Assembly (NCBI GenBank): GCA_021152595.1 | Contig: JAGKVC010000100.1 | Span: 1-17,505 of the forward strand | From: Clostridia bacterium | GTDB lineage: Bacteria; Bacillota; Clostridia; Oscillospirales; Ruminococcaceae | Direction of reading: 5' to 3' | DNA length: 17,505 nt | Shown here: positions 1-6,479 of the stretch, piece by piece | How positions within the stretch are numbered: position 1 is the stretch's first letter | Layout of the letters: every line of letters starts with the position of its first letter | Position numbers and translations under genes: made by a program | Notes under the pieces: model-generated | The model's input: the letters and a program-made list of their open reading frames with translations, nothing else | Databases searched by the model: none | Told to the model about the DNA's origin: nothing

Positions 1-206
1 AATTTATCTGATAAAGATTTTATATAATCACTTTTGTTTCCGTTCCAAAGACATATTGTGCATTTCCCGTCTTTGAAAATATGCTTACAATTTTCATATC
101 CATATAACCAATAAGCGCATTCTGGACATAATTCTTCCATTTTAGATTTTGATTTTAGAAACTCACTGCCGCATTCTACACAAGTTCCAATTATATTATT
201 CTCCAT
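1..206 (-). CDS. Small zinc-ribbon protein, C-terminus cut by window edge
   Basis: This reading frame starts at an ATG (204-206 on the complement) and runs 68 codons off the left edge without a stop. An AGGTGA ribosome binding site lies 4-5 bases ahead of the ATG. The peptide has paired cysteines at residues 9/12 and 27/30, which form one probable four-Cys zinc ribbon. A second set follows at C40, H42, C49 and C52 (C-x-H-x6-C-x2-C), then a WNGNKSDYI segment. Such double ribbons occur in small uncharacterised clostridial proteins. Zinc binding is inferred from Cys spacing only, and the function is unknown. By eye the gene is only about one-third GC, clearly more AT-rich than its neighbours, which hints at horizontal origin. 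It has its own promoter at 345-373 and an unusually long leader. The full length cannot be judged here. Confidence 0.72.
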   Translation of the reverse strand, partial: MENNIIGTCVECGSEFLKSKSKMEELCPECAYWLYGYENCKHIFKDGKCTICLWNGNKSDYIKSLSDK

Positions 207-218
207 ACTATCACCTAT

Positions 219-236
219 AAATTCCGATTTATCTTA
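219..236. repeat. 18-base direct repeat, copy 1 (next to the zinc-ribbon RBS)
   Basis: AAATTCCGATTTATCTTA matches the copy at 321-338 at 16 of 18 positions. On the transcribed (minus) strand this copy sits immediately before the ribosome binding site of the zinc-ribbon gene. Confidence 0.55.
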
Positions 237-320
237 TTACGACAGCGGCAATAATCAACTCTTCGGCATTTCTAAACGCATCCGGAAACCTTTAGATCAT
301 TGGATGCCGACCTTGCCGGC

Positions 321-338
321 AAATTCCAATTTATGTTA
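321..338. repeat. 18-base direct repeat, copy 2 (at the expected transcript start)
   Basis: AAATTCCAATTTATGTTA is the partner of 219-236 with two mismatches. It falls at the predicted RNA 5' end of the zinc-ribbon transcript. The segment between the two copies (237-320) is more GC-rich and holds a TTGCCGGCAA palindrome (near 313-322) and a GCATCC/GGATGC inverted pair. No gene is seen in it. Confidence 0.55.
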
Positions 339-344
339 GCAACA

Positions 345-373
345 ATAATAGCATAACATCGCTGAGTTGTCAA
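345..373 (-). promoter_or_regulatory. Sigma-A promoter of the zinc-ribbon gene
   Basis: On the complement TTGACA (368-373) is followed after exactly 17 bases by TATTAT (345-350). This is a perfect -35 with a 5/6 -10. Transcription would begin near 337-338, leaving a leader of about 130 bases before the ATG at 206. The -35 lies 9 bases beyond the putative terminator hairpin of the upstream polysaccharide operon. Confidence 0.75.
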
Positions 374-381
374 TAGAAACA

Positions 382-418
382 CCATAGTACTTCTAACAAC
401 AAATCAGAAATACTATGG
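382..418 (-). terminator. Probable terminator of the polysaccharide-control operon
   Basis: An inverted repeat lies at 382-394 (CCATAGTACTTCT) and 406-418 (AGAAATACTATGG), with a 13-base stem, one mismatch and an 11-base loop. It sits about 50 bases past the stop of the phosphatase gene. The sequence that follows on the minus strand (TGTTTCTATTG) is only moderately U-rich, so termination is likely but not certain. Confidence 0.5.
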
Positions 419-469
419 CGTAATCATCTTTATCACCGATCAGTGCGCGCATATGCCGCTGCCTGCTTC

Positions 470-1150
470 TCATTTCAACATATGCTGATCAAGAACCCGA
501 TTAGACGCCTCGATGACATCCGGCTTGCCTTTTTTCGCGAGCAGATCCCAATTCGGACGCCGATTTCCGAGATTGTGCGCATCGCTTCCGAAAATGACCG
601 GCTTGCCCTCTGCAATCAGCGACTTTACAAAGCGTCGCTCCGTCCATCCTGAAAATGCTTCGTTGTTGATCTGCATGATTGCATCACTTGCAAGGATCGT
701 CCGCATATCATTTTTGCTGTAATACTCCAGATAACGATGCACATGTGCAAGAATCACGCGCAGATGATATTCAGCGCTGATATTATAGATTTCCTCGGAC
801 ATCCACGGCGCGTACTCACGGTACGGCAGTTCAAGCAGGATCAGATCTGTGCCGGTAAAGGCGAGCTTTTCGATATCGAGCAGCTCTGAGATTCCGTGCT
901 CGATCGCAACCTCTGCACCGAGACGAATCTCCCTGAACGGCGCATTTGTACGGATCTTCTCATATGCAGCCTGTCTCTTTTCCAGAAACCGCGCAACAGA
1001 TTTTTCCCGATGTGCGTAAAAATGCGGTGTTGCTGTAATCCGCGTAACGCCCTGCTCCTGCATCATTGCAAGCATCCCGAGCGAGGTTTCTGCCGAATCG
1101 GCACCGTCATCAATCCCCGGAAGAACATGACAGTGATACTCTGTAAACAT
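470..1150 (-). CDS. PHP-type protein-tyrosine phosphatase (CpsB/CapC/YwqE family)
   Basis: This 226-residue protein matches the metal-dependent tyrosine phosphatases that dephosphorylate the partner BY-kinase and so control capsule or exopolysaccharide chain assembly. Visible PHP-fold metal ligands are the opening HCHVLPGIDDG (H6, H8), TPH (H43), E80, the AHVHR segment (H136) and GSDAHN (D190, H192). The length is near the usual 240-260. The start ATG overlaps the stop of the kinase gene in a TGATG arrangement, so the two are translationally coupled. This is the last gene of a three-gene minus-strand operon and is followed by a hairpin at 382-418. The family assignment is secure. The actual substrate is inferred from the neighbouring kinase and its tyrosine tail. 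Confidence 0.9.
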   Translation of the reverse strand: MFTEYHCHVLPGIDDGADSAETSLGMLAMMQEQGVTRITATPHFYAHREKSVARFLEKRQAAYEKIRTNAPFREIRLGAEVAIEHGISELLDIEKLAFTGTDLILLELPYREYAPWMSEEIYNISAEYHLRVILAHVHRYLEYYSKNDMRTILASDAIMQINNEAFSGWTERRFVKSLIAEGKPVIFGSDAHNLGNRRPNWDLLAKKGKPDVIEASNRVLDQHMLK

Positions 1151-2712
1151 CAGCCTTTCTTTCCCTTCTTCGGCTGATTCTGCTGCGGACGATCCGCATG
1201 AACAGCCTGCGACTGCGGTGTCAGAACAGTCTGAACCGGCTCATCCGGCTCTGTATCCTGTTCCGGCGTGCCGTAGTAGCCGTAGCCTTTCTTATAAGCA
1301 TACTTGGAATAGTATCTGCCGCTGCCCTTTGTCTTGACACCGTTCAGGATAAATCCAAGCAGATTCTGCTGTGCAAAATCAACCCGCTTGAGCGCTTCTT
1401 CCACATCCTCGCGCGTTGTCTTGGCATATTGCAGAACCATAATAATACCGGAAAGATTTTTTGCAAGCTCCATTGTATCCGTCACAATATTGACCGGCGG
1501 TGTATCAATCACAATTACAGAATACTGCGAACTGAGTTCAGTGAGAATTTTCGTCATCTGATCCGATGCAAGCAGCTCCGAGGGGTTCGGCGGGATCGGA
1601 CCGGCAGGCATCACATCCAGATTCTTCATGACATTTTTCCGGATGCACTCCTCAAGGCTGTGCTGCCGGCTGATTGCCGTCGATAAGCCCTTCTTGTTCG
1701 TGAGTCCGAAAATTTTGTGCTGAACAGCTTTTCTCATATCCGCGTCAATCAGCAGAACCTTACTGTCTCCCTGCGAAAGCGCGATCGCAATATTAGCGGA
1801 AGTTGTGGATTTGCCGTCACCTGCATCCGGCGAAGAAACTGCAAAAATGCGGTTATCCGTCGTCGAAAGCGAGAACATGATATTGGTACGGATAGATTTA
1901 TAGCTTTCAATAACAGAAAACGGAATATTCTCATCGGTCAGCTTGCTGTGTACATCCGAATCAGCATTCTTCTTTGATTTATTCTTATCACCAAACTGCT
2001 GGATTTCGCCGAGGATCGGCTTTTTGAACTGCTGACTGAGCTGATCGGTATTTTTGATAGTGTTATCAAAAAAGTCAATCAGGAAAATGAGCAGGCAGAT
2101 CATCATAAAGCCTGCCATCAGACCGATTGCAGTATTCTTTGTCGTATTGGGCGCGACCGGAGAACGGTAAACCTTTGCGGTATCAATCGTATTGATCGAA
2201 CCGACACCGACTGCCTCTTTGACATACTGCGGCGCGACGCGCGTCAGATCATTGCAGATCGCCGCAGAGATCTCAGCGTCCTTTGTCGTTGCCGTAACCT
2301 TCACAGCGCTGGTATCCGTCACAGAGCTGATCGCAATGCATTTCCGCAGGGATGCAGGCGTGATCTTATCGTTCTGGATCGTAAAGCAGTTTGCAAGGCG
2401 TCCCAGCTCAAACGCAGCGGAAAGCTCATCCCCGACTGCGGTCATGACAGCATCATCCTTCATGACTTCCATATAGGTATTGACAAGCTGCTTGGAATTA
2501 CTGATATTGTTCACATTGTTATTGTTTTCAGAGATACCGGTATAGCTCTGCACATACATCGAAATATGAGAGGAATACTCAAGCGGAAGCACAAATTTGG
2601 AATAGCAGAATGCAGCAGCACCGCCGAGGATTGTCACAAGAATGATGAGCCAGATGCGGCTCAGCAGCAGATGAATCAGATCGGTGATCGAAATCGTTTC
2701 TTCATTATGCAT
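1150..2712 (-). CDS. Polysaccharide co-polymerase / BY-type tyrosine autokinase (Wzz-kinase fusion)
   Basis: This 520-residue membrane protein joins a Wzz-like chain-length domain to a bacterial tyrosine kinase. The first membrane helix is at about 18-38, an extracytoplasmic part follows to about 190, and the second helix is at about 194-215 after a conserved-looking PVAPN. The cytosolic kinase has Walker A at 294-303 (SPDAGDGKST), Walker A' at 319-327 (VLLIDADMR) and Walker B at 398-404 (SVIVIDTPP area). A tyrosine cluster lies at 467-480 (Y467, Y468, Y471, Y473, Y477, Y479, Y480), the expected autophosphorylation tail, followed by a Gln/Pro/Lys-rich end. In many Firmicutes these halves are separate CapA and CapB proteins, whereas here they are one chain. 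The ATG has an AGAAAGG ribosome site. The phosphatase that would reverse its phosphorylation follows with overlapping codons. No glycosyltransferase or flippase genes are in the window. Confidence 0.92.
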   Translation of the reverse strand: MHNEETISITDLIHLLLSRIWLIILVTILGGAAAFCYSKFVLPLEYSSHISMYVQSYTGISENNNNVNNISNSKQLVNTYMEVMKDDAVMTAVGDELSAAFELGRLANCFTIQNDKITPASLRKCIAISSVTDTSAVKVTATTKDAEISAAICNDLTRVAPQYVKEAVGVGSINTIDTAKVYRSPVAPNTTKNTAIGLMAGFMMICLLIFLIDFFDNTIKNTDQLSQQFKKPILGEIQQFGDKNKSKKNADSDVHSKLTDENIPFSVIESYKSIRTNIMFSLSTTDNRIFAVSSPDAGDGKSTTSANIAIALSQGDSKVLLIDADMRKAVQHKIFGLTNKKGLSTAISRQHSLEECIRKNVMKNLDVMPAGPIPPNPSELLASDQMTKILTELSSQYSVIVIDTPPVNIVTDTMELAKNLSGIIMVLQYAKTTREDVEEALKRVDFAQQNLLGFILNGVKTKGSGRYYSKYAYKKGYGYYGTPEQDTEPDEPVQTVLTPQSQAVHADRPQQNQPKKGKKG

Positions 2713-2798
2713 ACGTTCAAACCTTTCTCTCCGTTAGATGTCAGGCGCATTCCCCTCTGCCGCACCGATGCGCCTCCGGTACAGCAGTTTTTTCATAT

Positions 2799-3395
2799 TC
2801 AGGCGGATTCCTGCTTTTTCAGACAGCGAAACAAACCTGCAAATCCGGCAAAAGCACCGGCAATACAGCAGAGTGCCGCAGCAGCGATCCAACCGGAAGG
2901 CTTTTCAGCATCTGTATCCGAATCCACAGCCGATCGTGTGATTTCTGTCGGCTGTGTCTGCGATGTTCCTGTAACAGTCAGCGTAACTGAGGCAGATGTC
3001 GGGACTGTCGTCTGTGTGGATAAAACTGTAGTAACAGGTGCCGGAGTAGCGGTGATGCCAGTTCCGGTAGCCGCAGATATGCCTGTTCCCGTTGTGAGAG
3101 CGGTCGTTTCCGCAGGATCATCTACACAGCAATATGCAAGGATCAGCTCCCGATTTGCATAGATATAACTGACCATATCGCTGTAGGAATAATAGGTGCC
3201 GTCACTGCGGTATACGCCTGCGCCGTCAGAGGTTCCGCGAGCCAGTAAACCTGCGCCCTGTGCAATATATTCCTCCGGTACGCCGATATCACGCAATGCC
3301 GCATAAACATCGCCGACACCTGCGGCAGTAATCCGCAAGGGCAGCAGAAGCATCAGAAACAGCACTGCACACAGGATGATTATCTGCTTTTTCAA
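2799..3395 (-). CDS. Secreted, C-terminally membrane-anchored protein of unknown function (TTG start)
   Basis: The frame is open further upstream, but the -10 and -35 of the promoter lie inside that extension, so the real start must be downstream. The TTG at 3393-3395 has a GGGAGTG ribosome site 5 bases ahead and begins a classic signal peptide (LKKQIIILCAVLFLMLLLPL, residues 1-20, probable cleavage after TAA). The resulting protein has 198 residues. Residues 26-90 form a small charged/aromatic domain, 95-155 is a Thr/Ser/Pro/Val-rich stalk, and 168-189 is a hydrophobic helix followed by RCLKKQ, so the C-terminus stays anchored. It is the first gene of the operon with the Wzz-kinase (gap 86 bases) and phosphatase, which suggests a role in surface polysaccharide export or sensing. 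That role is inference, and I do not recognise the domain. Confidence 0.8.
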   Translation of the reverse strand: MKKQIIILCAVLFLMLLLPLRITAAGVGDVYAALRDIGVPEEYIAQGAGLLARGTSDGAGVYRSDGTYYSYSDMVSYIYANRELILAYCCVDDPAETTALTTGTGISAATGTGITATPAPVTTVLSTQTTVPTSASVTLTVTGTSQTQPTEITRSAVDSDTDAEKPSGWIAAAALCCIAGAFAGFAGLFRCLKKQESA

Positions 3396-3464
3396 GTTTT
3401 CACTCCCGTTTCGGATCCTTATTACCAAAACAAAATACAACAAATATTTCAATAATATTCTATA

Positions 3465-3493
3465 ATTATAACATATTGTGTACGCAATGTCAA
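3465..3493 (-). promoter_or_regulatory. Consensus sigma-A promoter of the polysaccharide-control operon
   Basis: On the complement TTGACA (3488-3493), 17 bases, then TATAAT (3465-3470), a perfect match to both elements. The expected start of transcription is near 3457, giving a leader of about 60 bases before the TTG start at 3395. Confidence 0.9.
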
Positions 3494-3520
3494 GAAACAA
3501 AGAATTCGATTTTATCAGGA

Positions 3521-3532
3521 ATTTCGCGAAAT
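3521..3532. promoter_or_regulatory. Perfect 12-base palindrome upstream of the operon promoter
   Basis: ATTTCGCGAAAT is a perfect dyad ending about 28 bases upstream of the -35 at 3488-3493. It is in an AT-rich gene-free stretch (3501-3605) that otherwise shows nothing. It could be a regulator site, but no family is recognised. Confidence 0.3.
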
Positions 3533-3619
3533 ATTTGTGCAGATTCCAATATAGATTCCGGCTTATTTTCCGTTTTGTAATATATTGCCAAAATGCAACG
3601 GATCGTTAACTGACAGAAA

Positions 3620-3655
3620 ATGCCGCAGATCCGAAATCAGACGGATCTGCGGCAT
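3620..3655 (-). terminator. Rho-independent terminator of the LRR/dockerin gene
   Basis: A perfect 14-base stem (ATGCCGCAGATCCG at 3620-3633 with its complement at 3642-3655) has an 8-base loop. On the minus strand it is followed by TTTCTG. It begins about 20 bases after the stop codon at 3676. Confidence 0.88.
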
Positions 3656-3675
3656 AAGAAAAATCTGTTCTGAAT

Positions 3676-5373
3676 TTATTTTCCGAAGGCTGTAAGCACC
3701 TGTTTCCATGATGTCCGGTTTCCGGAAAGTTCAGAAACTGTGTAGAAACGGAGAATAAAGGTCGCATCCTCAGGCGTAATGCTGCCGTCTTTGTCGATAT
3801 CTGCTGCACAGAATACCGCATCTTCCAGATCAATCGGCTTTTTACTCAGGACTCTGCAATACGCACGCAGGCAGCTCTGCGCATCCTCCAGACCGACCTG
3901 ACCGTCACCGTTTAGGTCACCGCGCAGATAAGTCCCCTCCGGAACAATCGGCTCAAACTCAATCCCGTATTTTGCAGCATATTCCTCGCACGGAGAATCC
4001 TCATAGCCCTTCAGGATCCCTTTATATACATACATCTGCGGCGCTGCAAGACTGAATGAATCAGATATTGTCAGGGGGCTGTCATAGAACGCACATGCCG
4101 GATTCAAAACAGTAACAGCCCTCAGACCTTTGCACCATCCGAATGCACTGTGACCGATCTTCTGTACCGATTCCGGAATTACAATCTCATTCAGTTTCTC
4201 ACAGCCGAAAAACGCAGATTCGCCGATTTCAGTCAGATGCGCCGGCAGATCAATCTGCTCGAGAGAAGTGCAATTCTCAAAAAAGCCCATTCCGTTTGAG
4301 AGCGATTGTTCCTTCTTTTCAACCGGCACATCCGCAAGTACAGTAACAGAATCAGGCAGATGCACCGCTTTCAGCGAAGAACAGGAATTGCAAAGTCCGG
4401 CGCCGACGCGCTGTACAGTATCCGGAATCATCAGCGATTCAATTTTTGAACCGGAAAATGCAAGTGTTCCGATATAGGTCAATCCGTCATTCAGCTCAAT
4501 GCTTTTTGCATTGCTGCTTTGAAATGCTCTGTCCGCAATCCCCTTCGTATCCTGCCGCAGCCGGATCTCCGATACAGAATTGTTGCAGCCGACTGCCCAT
4601 TTTCCTACATACATCACGCCGAAATCATCGGCAGGCACCACAACATCCTGAAATGCATCTTCGACGCGCTCAACCGAATCCGGAATAGTGATTTTGTTCA
4701 GTGCTGTGCAGAGCGAAAAACACCCCTCCGGTATCTCAACGATTCCGTCCGGCAGTGTGCAGGCGCACAGATTCTCCTGCGCGTAAAACAGATTCTCCGC
4801 AAGCACCGTCGTCCCCTGCCGGATTTCGATTTCTGTCTGCTGCGGCATATTCCCGTGATATCCGACCGCAATATTGCCGAGATATACCACGCCGTCCGGC
4901 TGTGAATCAAGCCATGCAGTCCCTGTCAGGATCTCCTCGCCGACCTTTGTGATGCGGTCGGAAATCAGGATCTCCTCCAGACTGGTGCAGTCATAAAATG
5001 CACAGGCACCGATTTCGGTGACAGAATCCGGAATCGTGACAGATTTCAGATTCCGCAGTTCCGCGAATGCATTGGTATCAATTTTCGTCAGCCCGTTCGG
5101 AAGTGAAACAGCATGAATCCTGCCGCGCAGATTTGCCCACGGCGCATAGTATTCGCCTTGAAAATCCATTGCGCCGCTGCCGGAAATCGTCAGTGTACCG
5201 GATTCACTGTCAAAATTCCACGTCAGGTTTTCACCGCAGGAATCGGAGGCTTCAGCCGGATTCTCTGCATGCGTTTCAGCAGCCTGCTCCGCTGAGACAG
5301 GAAACGTACCGCAGAGCGTCGCACAGATAATAGCGGCGGAAAGCCAAGTGCAAATATGTTTCTTCATCATCAT
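3676..5373 (-). CDS. Secreted BspA-type leucine-rich-repeat protein with C-terminal dockerin
   Basis: The frame extends upstream to 5463, but the ATG at 5371-5373 follows a GAGGG ribosome site. It begins a signal peptide (MMMKKHICTW then a hydrophobic core, probable cleavage VSA|EQ after residue 28). Two further ATGs follow in a row, so the exact start is uncertain by up to two codons. The mature 565-residue product has about 340 residues of LRR_5 repeats (roughly 88-430) with the recurring pattern IPDSV-x-x-I-x-x-x-AF-x-x-C-x-x-L. It ends in a dockerin type I-like module (484-550) with two Ca-binding loops, DLNGDGQVGLED and DIDKDGSITPED. The likely role is a cell-surface or cellulosome-like adhesion or scaffold component that docks onto a cohesin, but no cohesin gene is in view. 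It is a single-gene unit with a strong terminator. Only a weak extended -10 (TG-A-TATAGA, -10 at 5399-5404) was seen upstream. Confidence 0.88.
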   Translation of the reverse strand: MMMKKHICTWLSAAIICATLCGTFPVSAEQAAETHAENPAEASDSCGENLTWNFDSESGTLTISGSGAMDFQGEYYAPWANLRGRIHAVSLPNGLTKIDTNAFAELRNLKSVTIPDSVTEIGACAFYDCTSLEEILISDRITKVGEEILTGTAWLDSQPDGVVYLGNIAVGYHGNMPQQTEIEIRQGTTVLAENLFYAQENLCACTLPDGIVEIPEGCFSLCTALNKITIPDSVERVEDAFQDVVVPADDFGVMYVGKWAVGCNNSVSEIRLRQDTKGIADRAFQSSNAKSIELNDGLTYIGTLAFSGSKIESLMIPDTVQRVGAGLCNSCSSLKAVHLPDSVTVLADVPVEKKEQSLSNGMGFFENCTSLEQIDLPAHLTEIGESAFFGCEKLNEIVIPESVQKIGHSAFGWCKGLRAVTVLNPACAFYDSPLTISDSFSLAAPQMYVYKGILKGYEDSPCEEYAAKYGIEFEPIVPEGTYLRGDLNGDGQVGLEDAQSCLRAYCRVLSKKPIDLEDAVFCAADIDKDGSITPEDATFILRFYTVSELSGNRTSWKQVLTAFGK

Positions 5374-5499
5374 ACTACCCTCTTTTATGAAATTGTGTTC
5401 TATATCAGAAACACATCTTCCGCCGGAATGTCTCACCACAATCCGCTTTTCAGCACAAGTCATAAAGCAGCATTGCGAATTCTGTGCATTCTAACGAAA

Positions 5500-5531
5500 G
5501 CAGGCATAGAGCCGCCAAACTCTATGCCTGC
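5500..5531 (-). terminator. Rho-independent terminator after the patatin gene
   Basis: A 12-base perfect stem (GCAGGCATAGAG at 5500-5511, complement at 5520-5531) has an 8-base loop. On the minus strand it is followed by TTTCGTTAG. It starts only 3 bases after the phospholipase stop at 5535. The plus-strand side is also T-rich, but no plus gene needs it. Confidence 0.85.
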
Positions 5532-5534
5532 ATT

Positions 5535-6479
5535 TTATTTCATGTTCCGGATTTTCTTCGCCATTTCCAGTATTTCAATACGCTTCTGCATCGTATCATA
5601 GTAGCCACGCATCTGGTCAAACATCTTTTTGGAACGGTTCACCCAGATTGTACCGAAATGCCCGCCGAGTGAATAGGGAGGCAGAATGTGAATCTGTTCC
5701 GCATCCGGCGGAAGCGGCTCCGGCTTTGCCTTGTGATCAAGCCAGACGCTGATGATATTCCGCCAGCCGAGTGCGTACATCTCCTTGTATGGGGTATTGG
5801 CACGCATGCCGCCGTCCAGATAGCCCTTTCCACGGATCCGGACACCGTCCGTTCCCTCATACACAACCGGTATCGCAGAGGATGCAAGTATGATCCGGCG
5901 GCGTTCGTCAGGTGTGTAGTCTGCCAGATTGAACACTGTTGTGTTCCACGGCGACCGGCTCTCCGTACAGACAGCGTACAGCGATCGTTTCTGTTCGTCA
6001 AACCGGATATTCTGCACAATCAGGTCATTGAGCTTCTCCTGCGTCAGCGCTAATCCGGAGTGTACAGCGCTTGTCGCAAGATCGAGCAACATCTCCTGCG
6101 GCACTTCGCTCTGAACAGCAGAGAGTTTCCGGTAAAAATCCAGCATACGCTGTCGCTCGGGATCGCGTGAGCTGAGCCGCGGATAATCCGCCTTGTTCAT
6201 CGGTGAGATCGTCGTCTCACCGGTTTTGTAGCTCTTTTCCGGATTCAGGTGGAGCAAATCGCTCTGCTTGAGGTTTTCCCATACCTCCGCCGCCTTTTGC
6301 AGGCCGCAGGTATCCAGAAGCACAGCATTCAGCGCACCGACAGATGTTCCGATGATGCCGTCAATCAGATCCGTGACCTCGAGAACTTCGAGCGCACGCC
6401 ATACACCGATCTCATAGGCGCCCTTTGCACCGCCGCCGCTCAAAACCAGTCCGATCTTTTTGTCGCTCACTTGTGCCAT
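5535..6479 (-). CDS. Patatin-like phospholipase (RssA-type acyl hydrolase)
   Basis: This 314-residue protein has no signal peptide or membrane segment. The family signatures are complete: the oxyanion-hole glycine run GGGAKG (15-20), the nucleophile elbow GTSVG (Ser46) and the catalytic Asp in YLDGGMRAN (Asp222), which together form the Ser-Asp dyad. Members hydrolyse acyl esters of lipids, and the true substrate cannot be told from sequence. The ATG lies inside the last codons of the CotH-family lipoprotein gene (13-base overlap, different frame) and has only a weak ribosome site. Translation is therefore probably coupled to the upstream gene, and both share the promoter at 8159-8187. A GTG three codons later is a possible alternative start. 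Confidence 0.9.
   Translation of the reverse strand: MAQVSDKKIGLVLSGGGAKGAYEIGVWRALEVLEVTDLIDGIIGTSVGALNAVLLDTCGLQKAAEVWENLKQSDLLHLNPEKSYKTGETTISPMNKADYPRLSSRDPERQRMLDFYRKLSAVQSEVPQEMLLDLATSAVHSGLALTQEKLNDLIVQNIRFDEQKRSLYAVCTESRSPWNTTVFNLADYTPDERRRIILASSAIPVVYEGTDGVRIRGKGYLDGGMRANTPYKEMYALGWRNIISVWLDHKAKPEPLPPDAEQIHILPPYSLGGHFGTIWVNRSKKMFDQMRGYYDTMQKRIEILEMAKKIRNMK

Noticed and set aside
5374..5499. Promoter search for the LRR/dockerin gene
   Set aside because: Only a weak extended -10 (5399-5404) without a convincing -35 was found, so it is not listed as a feature.
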